A DNA stretch of 64,000 nucleotides from Pedomonas mirosovicensis (lineage in GTDB: Bacteria > Pseudomonadota > Alphaproteobacteria > Sphingomonadales > Sphingomonadaceae). The notes under the pieces are model-generated. The model worked only from the letters and a program-made list of their open reading frames with translations, did not search any database and was not told where the DNA came from. Position numbers and translations under genes: made by a program. Every line of letters starts with the position of its first letter. The stretch's first letter is position 1. Below, piece by piece: positions 45,365 to 54,824 of the stretch. Where the stretch lies: assembly GCF_022569295.1 (NCBI RefSeq), contig NZ_JAKFIA010000002.1, positions 756,001-820,000 of the forward strand, in the 5' to 3' direction.

Positions 45365-46679
45365 GGACAGGGTGGTCCATGCGTCACGGAATACGGGCTC
45401 GGTGGGAATGCCCGGCTTTGGCAACCACTTCGCCACGGAGGCGGTGCCGGGCGCGCTGCCCATCGGCCAGAATTCGCCGCAGCAGGTGCCCTTCGGCCTC
45501 TACGCCGAACTGATCTCGGGTACGGCCTTTACCGCGCCGCGGGCGGAGAACCGGCGCACCTGGATGTATCGCCTGCGCCCCACCGCCAGCCACCCGGCCT
45601 ACAAGCCCTATGCGCGCGAGACGCTCCTGCGCGCCGCCCCGTTCGAGGAGGCCCCGCCCCCGCCCAACCGTTTGCGCTGGGACCCGCTGCCGATGCCGGC
45701 GGAGCCAACCGATTTCGTGGATGGCCTTGTCACCTACGGGGGCAATGGAGACGTGGGCACGGGCGCTGGCCTTGCCATTCACCTCTATGCCGCCAACCAG
45801 TCGATGGAGAACCGGGTGTTCTATTCGGCGGACGGCGAACTGCTGATCGTGCCGCAATCCGGCCGGCTGGGGCTGGAGACAGAACTGGGCGCTTTCGAGG
45901 TCGAGCCGCAGCAGATTGCCGTCATTCCCCGCGGCGTGCGCTTCCGCGTGAGACTGCCGGACGGCGCGGCGACAGGCTATGTGTGCGAGAACTACGGCGC
46001 GCCGTTTCGCCTGCCCGAGCTGGGGCCGATCGGCTCCAACGGCCTTGCCAACCCGCGCGACTTCGAGACCCCGCAGGCATGGTTCGAGGACAGGGACGAA
46101 CCGACGCAAGTGGTGCAGAAATTCCAGGGGCGGCTGTGGACGATGGCGCTCGACCACTCGCCGCTCGATGTAGTGGCCTGGCATGGCAACCTTGCGCCCT
46201 ACCGCTATGACCTCAGGCGGTTCAACACCATCAACACGGTGAGCTTCGACCACCCGGATCCGTCGATCTTCACGGTGCTGACCGCGCCCTCGGAGACGCC
46301 CGGCACCGCCAACTGCGATTTCGTCATCTTCCCGCCACGCTGGATGGTGGCCGAGCACACCTTCCGCCCGCCGTGGTTCCACCGCAACGTGATGAACGAA
46401 TTCATGGGGCTGATCCACGGCGCTTACGACGCCAAGGCTGGGGGCTTCCTGCCGGGCGGGGCGTCGCTGCACAATCAGATGTCCGGCCACGGCCCGGACA
46501 AGGCGAGCTATGAGAAGGCGGTTGCGGCCGAGCTTGCGCCGCACAAGATCGAGAACACCATGGCGTTCATGTTCGAGAGCCGCTGGGTCATCCGCCCCAC
46601 CCGCTGGGCGCTGGAGACCCCGCTGCTGCAACAGGATTATGACGCGTGCTGGGGCGGATTTGAGAAGGCGAAATTGTAA
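45345..46679 (+). CDS. hmgA: Homogentisate 1,2-dioxygenase
   Basis: 444 residues from the ATG at 45345, set by AGGAGGGAGA. Opens the aromatic ring of homogentisate to maleylacetoacetate, using Fe(II), in tyrosine/phenylalanine breakdown. Family marks: [49 protein letters not shown], and the metal-site region [19 protein letters not shown] with [12 protein letters not shown]. Length matches the family (about 430-450). First gene of hmgA-fahA-maiA; the stop is three bases before the fahA ATG. Confidence 0.97.
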   Translation: MATATAEDRVVHASRNTGSVGMPGFGNHFATEAVPGALPIGQNSPQQVPFGLYAELISGTAFTAPRAENRRTWMYRLRPTASHPAYKPYARETLLRAAPFEEAPPPPNRLRWDPLPMPAEPTDFVDGLVTYGGNGDVGTGAGLAIHLYAANQSMENRVFYSADGELLIVPQSGRLGLETELGAFEVEPQQIAVIPRGVRFRVRLPDGAATGYVCENYGAPFRLPELGPIGSNGLANPRDFETPQAWFEDRDEPTQVVQKFQGRLWTMALDHSPLDVVAWHGNLAPYRYDLRRFNTINTVSFDHPDPSIFTVLTAPSETPGTANCDFVIFPPRWMVAEHTFRPPWFHRNVMNEFMGLIHGAYDAKAGGFLPGGASLHNQMSGHGPDKASYEKAVAAELAPHKIENTMAFMFESRWVIRPTRWALETPLLQQDYDACWGGFEKAKL

Positions 46680-46681
46680 TT

Positions 46682-47998
46682 ATGACGGTTGTTATTGATG
46701 AAACCCACGACCCGGCCCTCAAAAGCTGGGTCGCCTCGGCCAACGGCCATGCGGATTTCCCCATCCAGAACTTGCCGCTGGGTATCTTCAGCCCGCCCGG
46801 CCAGGTGCCGCGCGGCGGCGTTGCCATCGGCGATATGATCCTCGATCTGGCGGGCGCGGTGGAAGCCGGGTTGTTCGAAGGCGTGCCGCTGCTGGCGGCA
46901 CGCGCCGCCATGGGCGATACGCTCAACCCGCTGCTGGCGATGGAGGCGGAGCCGCGCCGGGCGCTGCGCCGCCGCCTCTCCGCCCTGTTCGCCGAGGGCA
47001 GCCCGGAGCGCACCAAGGTGGAGCCGCTGTTGCACAGGGCGCAGGACTGCGCCATGCACCTGCCTGCCCGCATTGGCGACTACACGGATTTTTACGTGGG
47101 CATTCACCATGCCACCAACGTCGGGCGGGTGTTCCGTCCGGATAACCCGCTGCTGCCCAACTACAAGCACGTGCCGATCGGCTACCATGGGCGGGCCTCG
47201 TCCATCCGCGCCTCGGGCGCGCCGGTGCGCCGCCCCAACGGCCAGCGCAAGGCCCCGGACGCGGATGCGCCCACCTTCGGCCCCTCCCAGCGGCTCGACT
47301 ATGAGCTGGAAATGGGCATCTGGATCGCCGAAGGCAATGAACTGGGCGAGCCCATCCCGATCCAGGCGGCGGACCGGCACATCGCCGGGCTGTGTCTCCT
47401 CAACGACTGGTCGGCGCGCGACCTGCAAGCGTGGGAATACCAGCCGCTGGGGCCGTTCCTCGCCAAGAATTTCCTGACGACCATCTCGCCGTGGATTGTG
47501 ACGGCCGAGGCGCTGGCCCCGTTCCGCATTGCCCAACCGCCCCGGCCCGAGGGCGACCCCCGACCCCTGCCCTACCTGTGGAGCGAGGAGGACCAGAAGG
47601 CGGGCGCCTTCGCCATCGAGCTTGAGGTCTCCATCGCTTCCGCCAGGATGCGGGAGGAGCGCGTACCGCCGATGCGGCTGAGCCGGGGCCCGGCCAGCAA
47701 CATGTACTGGACGGCAGCGCAGATCATCACCCACCACGCCTCGAACGGCTGCAACTTGCAACCGGGCGATTTGCTCGGCACAGGCACCATCTCGGCCCCG
47801 ACGGACGACGGCTTCGGCAGCCTTCTCGAAATCACCCGTGGCGGCAAGCAGCCCATCACCCTGCCGACAGGCGAGACACGCACCTTCCTGCAGGATGGCG
47901 ACCAACTGTTCCTGAGTGGCCGGGCGCAGCGAGAGGGATATGTGCCGATCGGCTTTGGCCCCTGCCACGGCATCATCATCCCAGCCCCGGCGGCGTAA
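46682..47998 (+). CDS. fahA: Fumarylacetoacetase
   Basis: 438 residues. Hydrolyses fumarylacetoacetate to fumarate and acetoacetate, the last step of homogentisate catabolism. N-terminal SH3-like domain with FPIQNLPLGIFSP, then the FAH catalytic domain with DYTDFYVGIHHATNVG, LDYELEMGIWI, NDWSARDLQAWEYQPLGPFL (metal and catalytic residues) and LGTGTISAPTDDGFGSLLE. It follows hmgA by two bases and precedes maiA by 11 bases. One of the most certain calls in the window. Confidence 0.97.
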   Translation: MTVVIDETHDPALKSWVASANGHADFPIQNLPLGIFSPPGQVPRGGVAIGDMILDLAGAVEAGLFEGVPLLAARAAMGDTLNPLLAMEAEPRRALRRRLSALFAEGSPERTKVEPLLHRAQDCAMHLPARIGDYTDFYVGIHHATNVGRVFRPDNPLLPNYKHVPIGYHGRASSIRASGAPVRRPNGQRKAPDADAPTFGPSQRLDYELEMGIWIAEGNELGEPIPIQAADRHIAGLCLLNDWSARDLQAWEYQPLGPFLAKNFLTTISPWIVTAEALAPFRIAQPPRPEGDPRPLPYLWSEEDQKAGAFAIELEVSIASARMREERVPPMRLSRGPASNMYWTAAQIITHHASNGCNLQPGDLLGTGTISAPTDDGFGSLLEITRGGKQPITLPTGETRTFLQDGDQLFLSGRAQREGYVPIGFGPCHGIIIPAPAA

Positions 47999-48009
47999 GG
48001 ACTGGTTTT

Positions 48010-48648
48010 ATGGAAATCGTCCTCTACGGTTATTGGCGCTCCGGCACGTCCTACCGGACGCGGATTGCCCTTAACCTCAAGGGCCTGAGCTACCGGCAGA
48101 CGACGCTCGACCTGCGCGCCGGGGCGCAGAACAGCCCTGAGTACAAGGCGCTCAACCCGCAAGGGCTGCTGCCCGCGCTGGAGGTGGACGGCGCGACGCT
48201 GACGCAAAGCCCGGCCATTCTGGAGTGGCTGGAAGAGCGGTTTCCCGAGCCGCCGCTCTTGCCGAAGACTATGGACGAGCGGGCCATCGTGCGGGCGATG
48301 GCCGCCACCATCGGCTGCGATATTCACCCGCTCAACAACCTGCGGGTCTTGAAGGCGCTGAAGGGCAGCTTGGGCGCGAGCCAGGAGCAGGTGAACAGCT
48401 GGATCGCCCGCTGGATCGGCGACGGTTTCGCGGCGCTGGAGCAGGCTATCGCCCGTCATGGCCAAGGCTTCGCCTATGGCGACGCGCCGACGCTGGTCGA
48501 CTGCTACCTGGTGCCACAGGTCTATTCCGCCGAGCGGTTCGGGGTTGATCTCTCCCCCTATCCGAAGCTGATGGAAGCGGCTTCGCTGGCGCGCAGCCTG
48601 CCCGCTTTTGCTGCCGCCCATCCCGACAATCAGCCCGACGCTGACTGA
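48010..48648 (+). CDS. maiA: Maleylacetoacetate isomerase (zeta-class GST)
   Basis: 212 residues. Glutathione-dependent cis-trans isomerisation of maleylacetoacetate to fumarylacetoacetate, between the hmgA and fahA steps. GST N-domain with LYGYWRSGTSYRTRIALNLKGL, whose Ser cluster takes the place of the SSCS glutathione motif; NPQGLLPALEVDG and LTQSPAILEWLEE; C-domain with GDAPTLVDCYLVPQVYSAERF. Part of the hmgA operon by spacing. Confidence 0.95.
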   Translation: MEIVLYGYWRSGTSYRTRIALNLKGLSYRQTTLDLRAGAQNSPEYKALNPQGLLPALEVDGATLTQSPAILEWLEERFPEPPLLPKTMDERAIVRAMAATIGCDIHPLNNLRVLKALKGSLGASQEQVNSWIARWIGDGFAALEQAIARHGQGFAYGDAPTLVDCYLVPQVYSAERFGVDLSPYPKLMEAASLARSLPAFAAAHPDNQPDAD

Positions 48649-48695
48649 CTGCTGAGCCGGGCTGCTTCGCCCCCCGTTGACGGGCGGGCAGTTTC

Positions 48696-48712
48696 GTAAT
48701 ATCAATAGTTAC
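48696..48712 (+). promoter_or_regulatory. Possible Rrf2 operator
   Basis: GTAATATCAATAGTTAC, a 17-bp site with inverted GTAA...TTAC ends, immediately before the ATG of the Rrf2 gene. Rrf2-family proteins often repress themselves through such A+T-rich dyads, so autoregulation is plausible. Confidence 0.4.
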
Positions 48713-49153
48713 ATGAAAAGGAACAGCCAGCTCTCCGTTGCCCTTCACGCTCTCCTCCATATGACGGAGCGAGCCGAACCCCTGACCTCGGAAGAACTGG
48801 CCGCCTGCTTTCAAATCAACCCGGTGGTCATCCGCCGTACCATGGCGGGCCTACGCGAGGCGGGCCTTGTTGCCTCCGAACGAGGGCACGGCGGCGGCTG
48901 GCGCCTGCGGCGGGAGCCCGGCCGCATTTCCCTGCGCGACGTCTATGCCGCCCTTGGCGAGCCGATGGTGTTTCAGATGGCCCCGCATACCGAAAGCCCC
49001 GGCTGCATTGTTGAGCAGGCCGTCAACGGGGCCATGGAAGACGCCTTCGAAGAAGCCCGCGCCCTGCTGATGTCCCGCTTCGAGACAATCACCCTGGCGG
49101 CGCTGGCTGCCGATATCGCCAAACGCCGCAAGCACTGCTCCAAGGAAGGGTAA
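48713..49153 (+). CDS. Rrf2-family transcriptional regulator
   Basis: 146 residues from the ATG at 48713 (MKRNSQLSVALHALLHM). Winged helix: LTSEELAACFQINPVVIRRTMAGLREAGLV and GHGGGWRLRREPGRISLRDVY. The Cys triplet that binds Fe-S in IscR/NsrR is absent; single Cys residues lie in GCIVEQ and near the C-terminus. A thiol-based or ligand-based mechanism like YwnA/CymR is more likely than an iron-sulfur one. It is separated from the next gene by only four bases, so it probably controls that redox flavoprotein. Confidence 0.9.
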   Translation: MKRNSQLSVALHALLHMTERAEPLTSEELAACFQINPVVIRRTMAGLREAGLVASERGHGGGWRLRREPGRISLRDVYAALGEPMVFQMAPHTESPGCIVEQAVNGAMEDAFEEARALLMSRFETITLAALAADIAKRRKHCSKEG

Positions 49154-49157
49154 CCTC

Positions 49158-50078
49158 GTGACATATGACGCTGTGATCGTTGGAGGCAGCTTTGCCGGTC
49201 TTGCCGCCGCCACCATGCTTGCCCGCGCACGCCGCCGGGTGCTGGTGGTCGATGCGGGCAGTCCTCGCAACCGCTTTGCCAGCCATTCCCATGGCCTCAT
49301 CGGCCAGGACGGCCGGCCTGGGCAGGACATTCTGAGGGACGCCCGAGCCCAGCTGGCCGCCTACCCCACCTGCGAGTTGCAAACGGGCGAAGCCCTCTCC
49401 GCCGCGGGTGAGGAGGGCCGGTTCGAGGTAAGGCTGGTGGACGGCGGCGCGGTTTCGGCCAAGCGCCTGCTGCTCGCCACCGGAGTTGCGGACGATCTGC
49501 CCGACCTGCCGGGGCTGCACGAGCGCTGGGGCGCAACCGTTCTCCACTGCCCTTACTGCCACGGCTACGAGATTGGCGGCGGGCCCATCGGCGTTCTGGC
49601 AACGAACGCCATGGCCGTTCACAAGGCCACACTCGTTGCCGACTGGGGCGATGTTACCCTTTTTACCAATGGCGAGATCACGCCGGATGCTGCAAGCCGG
49701 GCCATGCTCGCCAATCGCGGGGTTTTGATCGAGGAAACACCGGTGGCGGGCCTTGAAGGCGAGGCGCCGCAACTGAGCGGCATCCGCCTGACCGACGGCC
49801 GGCTGGCGCCCATCCGCGCCCTGTTCGTCGCCGCGCCGGTCCGCATGACGAGCCCGCTCGCCGAGCAGCTTGGCTGCGCCTTTGACGAGACGCCGGTCGG
49901 CACGCTCATCCGCACGGATGAGAGCAAGCAGACCAGCATCCCTGGCGTCTATGCGGCCGGAGATGCCGCCAACCCGCGCGCCGCCATCACGGTTGCGGCG
50001 GCCGATGGCGTGGTGGCGGGCGCAAGCCTCCACATGGGGCTGGTAATGGCCGAGGCGGGCGGCACAGCCGCCCGCTGA
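49158..50078 (+). CDS. FAD/NAD(P)-dependent thioredoxin-reductase-like oxidoreductase
   Basis: 306 residues. FAD-binding GGSFAGLAAATML at the N-terminus, redox-active dithiol in LHCPYCHGYEIGG, and the C-terminal FAD motif GVYAAGDAANPRAAI. The dithiol is CPYC rather than the CATC of classical TrxB, and the second dinucleotide motif is unusual (GPIGVLATNAMAV), as in the TrxR-like flavoproteins often encoded beside Rrf2 regulators. It probably reduces a disulfide protein or small electrophile; the true partner is unknown. Confidence 0.88.
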   Translation: MTYDAVIVGGSFAGLAAATMLARARRRVLVVDAGSPRNRFASHSHGLIGQDGRPGQDILRDARAQLAAYPTCELQTGEALSAAGEEGRFEVRLVDGGAVSAKRLLLATGVADDLPDLPGLHERWGATVLHCPYCHGYEIGGGPIGVLATNAMAVHKATLVADWGDVTLFTNGEITPDAASRAMLANRGVLIEETPVAGLEGEAPQLSGIRLTDGRLAPIRALFVAAPVRMTSPLAEQLGCAFDETPVGTLIRTDESKQTSIPGVYAAGDAANPRAAITVAAADGVVAGASLHMGLVMAEAGGTAAR

Positions 50079-50090
50079 GCCGCGCCCCGG

Positions 50091-50582
50091 TCAGCCTGCG
50101 ACCGGCCCCTTGCCCTCATAGGCGGCGATCAGTGTGGGCAGGTCGAGCTTGACCATGCCGAGCATCGCCTGGGTAACGCGGACGACCCGGTCAGTGTCCG
50201 GATCGCGCAGCATCTCCATCAACTGCCGGGGTGCGATCTGCCAGGAGACGCCGTAGCGGTCGGTCAGCCAGCCGCACTGGACGGGCGCGCCGCCTTCGGT
50301 CAGCGCCTCCCACAGCTGGTCGATCTCCTCCTGGCTGTCCACCGTGATGAACAGGGACATGGCGGGCGTGAAGGTCTGGTAGGGCCCGCCGTTGAGCGCG
50401 ATACAGGACTGGCCCGCCACGGTGAACTCCACCACCATGACGTCGCCGGGCTTGCCGCCCGGCGTCTCGACCGTATAGGGCAGCACGGCATCGATGCGGG
50501 AATTGGGCAGCACGGAGACATAGAAGCGCGCTGCCTCCTCCGCCTTGCCGTCGAACCAGAGGCAGGTGGAAATGCTCGTCAT
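50091..50582 (-). CDS. VOC-superfamily protein (PhnB/3-demethylubiquinone-9 methyltransferase-like fold)
   Basis: 163 residues from the ATG at 50582 with AGGAG upstream. PhnB-type glyoxalase fold: TCLWFDGKAEEAARFYVSVL, GDVMVVEFTVAGQSCIALNG, CGWLTDRYGVSWQIAPRQL. Despite the family name these are not methyltransferases; most have no known substrate. A neighbouring VOC gene lies upstream on the same strand, 89 bases away. Confidence 0.88.
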   Translation of the reverse strand: MTSISTCLWFDGKAEEAARFYVSVLPNSRIDAVLPYTVETPGGKPGDVMVVEFTVAGQSCIALNGGPYQTFTPAMSLFITVDSQEEIDQLWEALTEGGAPVQCGWLTDRYGVSWQIAPRQLMEMLRDPDTDRVVRVTQAMLGMVKLDLPTLIAAYEGKGPVAG

Positions 50583-50671
50583 GGTGTTTTCTCCTCGCTT
50601 CCGGCGGAGCGACGCCACCAAACGGCATGGCGATCGCCCGGCTCAGGAAAGCAGGTTGGGAAAGGGCAGGT

Positions 50672-51121
50672 TCAGGCGGTTTCAGCCTCGGCCATGGCGG
50701 CATTTTCCGCGCAGCCGCGCTCGACGGCGGCCGGGTCCATCCACATCACTTCCCAGATATGGCCATCCGGGTCCTCGAAGCTGCGGCCGTACATGAAGCC
50801 GTAATCCTGACGCGGACACGGATCGACCACGCCACCGGCCGAAATCGCCTTGTCCACAAAGCCATCGACCGCTGCGCGGCTTTCCTCCGACACGCACAGC
50901 AGCACCTCGCAGACCTTGGAGGAATCAGCGATCGGCTTGGGGCTGAAGCGCATGAAATGCTCCGGGGTATGCAGCATGACGATGATGGTCTCAGACAGGG
51001 CCATGCATGCGGCATCGTCATTGGAGAATTGGTCGTTCTTGGTAAAACCCATGGATTGATAAAAGCTGGTCGCCCGAGCCAGATCGCGGACAGGCAGGTT
51101 TACGAAGATCATGCGTTGCAT
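50672..51121 (-). CDS. VOC-superfamily (glyoxalase-like) protein
   Basis: 149 residues. Single VOC module pair: FVNLPVRDLARATSFYQSMGF, then DYGFMYGRSFEDPDGHIWEVMWMD with the typical metal-site Glu in HIWEV. Likely a glyoxalase- or lactoylglutathione-lyase-like protein of unknown substrate. Divergent from the HxlR/SCP2 regulator, which may control it. Confidence 0.88.
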   Translation of the reverse strand: MQRMIFVNLPVRDLARATSFYQSMGFTKNDQFSNDDAACMALSETIIVMLHTPEHFMRFSPKPIADSSKVCEVLLCVSEESRAAVDGFVDKAISAGGVVDPCPRQDYGFMYGRSFEDPDGHIWEVMWMDPAAVERGCAENAAMAEAETA

Positions 51122-51174
51122 TGGGGTTCCCCCCTCCTCTCATTGCTTGCCGGGTGTACCAGAATGAGTTATGA

Positions 51175-51881
51175 ATGAAAAGTATGAAGTTAGAAAAAAC
51201 AACCAAAAAAGCTTCAGGCCCGCGCCGCCGCTATGACGACGCCTGCGGCGCCGCGCACGGCCTGGAGCTGGTGGGCGACCGCTGGGCCCTGCTGGTGGTG
51301 CGCGAGCTGATGCTGGGCCCCAAGCGATTCAGCGACTTGCGCGGCGACCTGCCGGGCATCAGCGCCAATGTGCTCACCCAGCGGCTGGAGGAACTGGAGG
51401 CCGTGGGCATTCTTTGCGGCGCAAGCTGCCGCCGCCCGCCTCGGTGCAGGTGTATGAACTGACGCCATGGGGCTACGAGGCCGAGCCGATTCTCCAGGTG
51501 CTGGGGCGGTGGGCGGCGCGCTCGCCGCACCACGACCCGAGCCTGCCGTTGACCGAGACCGGCTTCCTGCTCTCGCTGCGGACCATGCTCGACCCGTGCC
51601 GGGCCGAGGGCCTTAAGGGCGTCATCGGCTTCCGCTTCGGCGCGCAAAGCTATGTCGGCCGCCTGGAGAGCGGGCGGCTGGAGGTAGCGCGCGGCGAGCC
51701 GGAGGGCGCGGACGTGGTGTTTGAGGGGCCGGTTTCGGCCCTGGTGGCGGCAATCTATGGCGGCCTGCCGCTCGCCGGCATGGAGGCCGGCGGCGCGCTT
51801 AAGGTGACGGGCGACCGCGCGCTCGCGGAGCGGTTCGCCACCCTGTTCCCGCTGCCGCCGAAAGTCGGCGAGGAAGGGTAA
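51175..51881 (+). pseudogene. HxlR-type regulator with SCP2-like C-terminal domain, 1-nt frameshift
   Basis: The N-terminal winged helix is clear: CGAAHGLELVGDRWALLVVREL, KRFSDLRGDLPGISANVLTQRL. The frame is lost at 51411-51416 (ATTCTTTGCGG). One added base restores LEAVGILLRRKLPPPASVQVYEL and the rest of the winged helix, followed by an SCP2-like sterol/lipid-binding domain (about 130-225, FRFGAQSYVGRLESGRLEVA). HxlR-SCP2 fusions of about 230 residues are a known family. The C-terminal part is well preserved, so this is either a recent mutation or a sequencing error. Confidence 0.85.
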
Positions 51882-51900
51882 GGCCGAAAACGGAACCGCC

Positions 51901-51934
51901 CCGCCCCGGCCTTGAGAGACCGGGAACGGGGCGG
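51901..51934. terminator. Hairpin between the HxlR/SCP2 and ahpF 3' ends
   Basis: CCGCCCCG (51901-51908) pairs with CGGGGCGG (51927-51934), with a shorter inner GGCC/CCGG pairing. It sits between two convergent genes, as expected for a bidirectional terminator, but there is no good T-run on either side. Confidence 0.45.
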
Positions 51935-51974
51935 CAGGGAGAAACCGTTCTTTGCCCGAAGGCTCAGCCTTGCC

Positions 51975-53558
51975 TCAGGCCGCCTGCACCTTCTTATCGG
52001 CAGGCGCCAGACGGATCAGGTAATCGAAGGCCGACAGGCCCGCGGTCGCGCCCTGGCCCATGGCGACGACGATTTGCTTGTAGGGCACGGTCGTCGCGTC
52101 GCCCGCCGCGAACACGCCTGCCACCGAGGTCTGGCCGCGATGGTCGATCTCGATTTCGCCGCGCGGGGTCAGCGCGATGGTATCGGTCAGCCACTCGGTA
52201 TTGGGCACCAGGCCGATCTGGACGAAGATGCCCTCCAGCTCCAGCCTGTGCTCGGTGTCGCTGTTGCGGTCCTTGTAGGTCAGGCCCACCACCTTCTCGC
52301 CGTTGCCGAGCACTTCGGTGGTCAGCGCCGAGGTGATGATGGTGACATTGGGCAGGCTCCGCAGCTTGCGCTGCAGCACCTCGTCGGCGCGCAGCTTGCT
52401 GTCGAACTCGATCAGCGTCACGTGGGCCGTGATGCCGGCAAGGTCAATCGCCGCCTCGACGCCCGAGTTGCCGCCGCCGATGACCGCAACGCGCTTGCCC
52501 TTGAACAGCGGGCCGTCGCAGTGCGGGCAGTAGGCCACGCCCTTGTTGCGGTATTCATCCTCGCCGGGCACGTTCATCTGCCGCCAGCGCGCGCCGGTGG
52601 AGAGAATGACCGTCTTGGCCTTCACGCTCGCGCCGCTCTCCAGCTGCACCTCGGCAAGACCGCCGGGCTCGGAAGCCGGAATGAGCTTGGTGGCGCGCTG
52701 CAGGTTCATGACATCAACGTCATACTCCTTCACGTGCTGCTCCAGCGCCGTGCCGAGCTTGGGACCTTCGGTGTAGGGCACCGAGATGAAATTCTCGATC
52801 GCCATGGTGTCGAGCACCTGGCCGCCGAAGCGCTCGGCCACGACGCCGGTGCGGATGCCCTTGCGGGCGGCATAGATGGCCGCAGCCGCGCCGGCCGGGC
52901 CGCCACCGACCACCAGAACATCGAAGGCCTCCTTGGCCTTGATCTTCTCGGCGGCGCGGGCAATCGCGCCGGTGTCCAGCTTGGCGAGGATCTGCTCGAT
53001 ATCCATGCGACCCTGGCCGAATTCCTGACCGTTCAGGAAGATGGTGGGCACCGCCATTACCTTGCGGGCCTCCACTTCCTCGCGGAACAGCGCGCCGTCG
53101 ATGGCGACGTGACGGATGCGGGGATTGAGCACGCTCATCAGGTTGAGCGCCTGCACCACATCCGGGCAGTTCTGGCACGAGAGCGAGAAGAAGGTCTCGA
53201 AGACGAAATCGCCGTCGAGCGCCTTCACCTGGTCGATCACATCCTCGCTTACCTTGGGCGGGTGGCCGCCGACCTGCAGCAGGGCCAGCACCAGCGAGGT
53301 GAACTCGTGGCCGAGCGGAATGCCGGCGAAGCGCACGCCGATGTCCGTGCCCGCACGGCGAATGAGGAAGGAGGGCTTGCGCGCGTCATCATCGGCGCGC
53401 ACGAAACTGATTTTATCGCTGAGACCGGCAATGGTCTCCAGCAGCTGCTGCATTTCCTGAGACTTGGCCCCATCGTCAAGTGACGCGACCAGCTCTACGG
53501 GCGCCGTGATATTCGCAAGGTAGGCCTTCAGTTGTTCCTGGAGCTTCGCATCCAACAT
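51975..53558 (-). CDS. ahpF: Alkyl hydroperoxide reductase subunit F
   Basis: 527 residues, normal for AhpF. An N-terminal double-thioredoxin fold carries the CQNC dithiol in [12 protein letters not shown]. The flavoprotein part follows, with [19 protein letters not shown] (FAD), the CPHCDG dithiol in [16 protein letters not shown](P)H motif [15 protein letters not shown], and [14 protein letters not shown] at the C-terminus. It transfers electrons from NADH through FAD and both dithiols to AhpC. Downstream of ahpC with an 89-bp gap containing a strong hairpin. Confidence 0.96.
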   Translation of the reverse strand: MLDAKLQEQLKAYLANITAPVELVASLDDGAKSQEMQQLLETIAGLSDKISFVRADDDARKPSFLIRRAGTDIGVRFAGIPLGHEFTSLVLALLQVGGHPPKVSEDVIDQVKALDGDFVFETFFSLSCQNCPDVVQALNLMSVLNPRIRHVAIDGALFREEVEARKVMAVPTIFLNGQEFGQGRMDIEQILAKLDTGAIARAAEKIKAKEAFDVLVVGGGPAGAAAAIYAARKGIRTGVVAERFGGQVLDTMAIENFISVPYTEGPKLGTALEQHVKEYDVDVMNLQRATKLIPASEPGGLAEVQLESGASVKAKTVILSTGARWRQMNVPGEDEYRNKGVAYCPHCDGPLFKGKRVAVIGGGNSGVEAAIDLAGITAHVTLIEFDSKLRADEVLQRKLRSLPNVTIITSALTTEVLGNGEKVVGLTYKDRNSDTEHRLELEGIFVQIGLVPNTEWLTDTIALTPRGEIEIDHRGQTSVAGVFAAGDATTVPYKQIVVAMGQGATAGLSAFDYLIRLAPADKKVQAA

Positions 53559-53598
53559 GATCGGGTTCCAACGTCTAAACTACACGGGGGAGAAACGC

Positions 53599-53627
53599 CC
53601 CGGCACCGGAGCCGGTCCGGTGCCGGG
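53599..53627 (-). promoter_or_regulatory. Strong hairpin in the ahpC-ahpF intergenic gap
   Basis: Perfect 12-bp stem CCCGGCACCGGA / TCCGGTGCCGGG with a five-base loop, 20 bases after the ahpC stop. On the minus strand it is followed by GCGTTTC, too weak for efficient termination. It probably stabilises the ahpC mRNA end or partly attenuates ahpF, so that AhpC is made in excess of AhpF. Confidence 0.55.
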
Positions 53628-53647
53628 ACAAGCATCAACCTTGCGGC

Positions 53648-54211
53648 TTAGATCTTGCCGACGAGGTCGAGAGAGGGAGCAAGGGTCTTCTCGCCTTCTT
53701 CCCACTTGGCCGGGCAGACTTCACCCGGGTGCGAACGGACGTACTGAGCAGCCTTGATCTTGCGGATCAGCTCGGCAGCGTTACGGCCGATGCCCTCGGC
53801 GGTGATCTCCATGAACTGGATGATGCCGTCCGGATCGACGAGGAAGGTGGCGCGGTCAGCCAGGCCCTGGCCCGGACGCATCACCTCGAAGTTGTTGGTG
53901 ATGGTGCCGGACTGGTCGCCCAGCATGGTAAACTTGATCTTGCCGATCGCCGGCGAGGTGTCGTGCCAGGCCTTGTGCGAGAAGTGGGTGTCGGTGGAAA
54001 CAGCGAAAATCTCCACGCCCAGCTTCTGGAAGGTCTCGTAGTTGTCGGCCAGGTCTTCCAGCTCGGTCGGGCACACGAAGGTGAAGTCAGCCGGATAGAA
54101 GAAGAACACGGCCCACTTGCCCTTCACGTCGGCGTCCGTCACGGTGACGAACTTGCCGTCGCGATAGCCCTGGGCGTTGAACGGCTTAATCTCGGTGTTG
54201 ATGAGCGCCAT
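53648..54211 (-). CDS. ahpC: Alkyl hydroperoxide reductase subunit C (peroxiredoxin)
   Basis: 187 residues from the ATG at 54211 with GGGAGCTTCC upstream. Typical 2-Cys Prx1/AhpC: peroxidatic Cys in [17 protein letters not shown], resolving Cys in [13 protein letters not shown], and the catalytic Thr and Arg in place. Reduces hydrogen peroxide and organic hydroperoxides, being recycled by AhpF encoded next. Confidence 0.97.
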   Translation of the reverse strand: MALINTEIKPFNAQGYRDGKFVTVTDADVKGKWAVFFFYPADFTFVCPTELEDLADNYETFQKLGVEIFAVSTDTHFSHKAWHDTSPAIGKIKFTMLGDQSGTITNNFEVMRPGQGLADRATFLVDPDGIIQFMEITAEGIGRNAAELIRKIKAAQYVRSHPGEVCPAKWEEGEKTLAPSLDLVGKI

Positions 54212-54308
54212 GGAAGCTCCCTTTGTGTTTGGTTGGTTGAACGGATTGTGATGTAGCAGCCCGGCTCTCAATGTCAAAATTGATATAACTGGACTTAAAT
54301 ATCGACTG

Positions 54309-54324
54309 AATCGATCAATCGATT
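54309..54324 (-). promoter_or_regulatory. Dyad upstream of ahpC
   Basis: AATCGATCAATCGATT, a perfect 16-bp inverted repeat apart from the central CA, about 100 bases upstream of the ahpC ATG within an A+T-rich stretch. LysR-type OxyR sites have A/T-rich dyads of comparable half sites, so a peroxide regulator is a possible ligand, but no oxyR gene is adjacent. Confidence 0.4.
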
Positions 54325-54653
54325 GTTTTAAGCCCACCAGGGCCGGACGCGGGCGGACAGTATCACAACAACGCCAGAAATCTTCCCGAGATTGCTTGCA
54401 GAGGAGCAACGATCACGAAGGGCGGCCCTGCCAAGGCCTGCGGCGGGCAGACGCCGCCCTGGCCGCCACGGCAAAGCCGCCGAGGGAAACGAACCGTTGC
54501 TACCGGTGATGAGTCGCCGTGGCCCGATACCGTCCATTCAGCCAGGGCGGCGAACACCGATCCTTCCTCCCCTCATCCACCCCGCCTTCGTCATAAATCC
54601 TTCATTGTATTTTTATCACGCTCATGCCGGCACGCGCGTGGCTGCCATCGTTT

Positions 54654-54672
54654 CAGGATGAGAATCATTAAA
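54654..54672 (+). promoter_or_regulatory. Fur-box-like site before the TonB receptor
   Basis: CAGGATGAGAATCATTAAA matches the 19-bp Fur consensus at 13 positions, including the uninterrupted AATCATTA half. It suggests iron repression of the receptor operon. It lies 260 bases before the assigned start codon, so the promoter would give a long leader. Confidence 0.5.
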
Positions 54673-54824
54673 CTGTAACAGTCGTCGAACATGAGCACGC
54701 CAACACGAAGCGTAGTGGTGGCGTTGCAAAATGTATTTTTCGGATGATGGCTCCTGGCGAGCCGAGAAAAAATCCCCCGCCCGGATCGGCCCCGCCGAGG
54801 GTGGGAGCAGCGCATCCAACCGCT

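Noticed and set aside
45384-46631. 415-residue minus-strand frame opposite hmgA
   Set aside because: Shadow of a certain gene; no family resemblance.
51912-53483. 523-residue open frame on the plus strand
   Set aside because: It lies exactly opposite ahpF, which is certain from motifs. Long antisense frames are common in GC-rich genes; this one is rich in His/Gly/Arg and resembles nothing.
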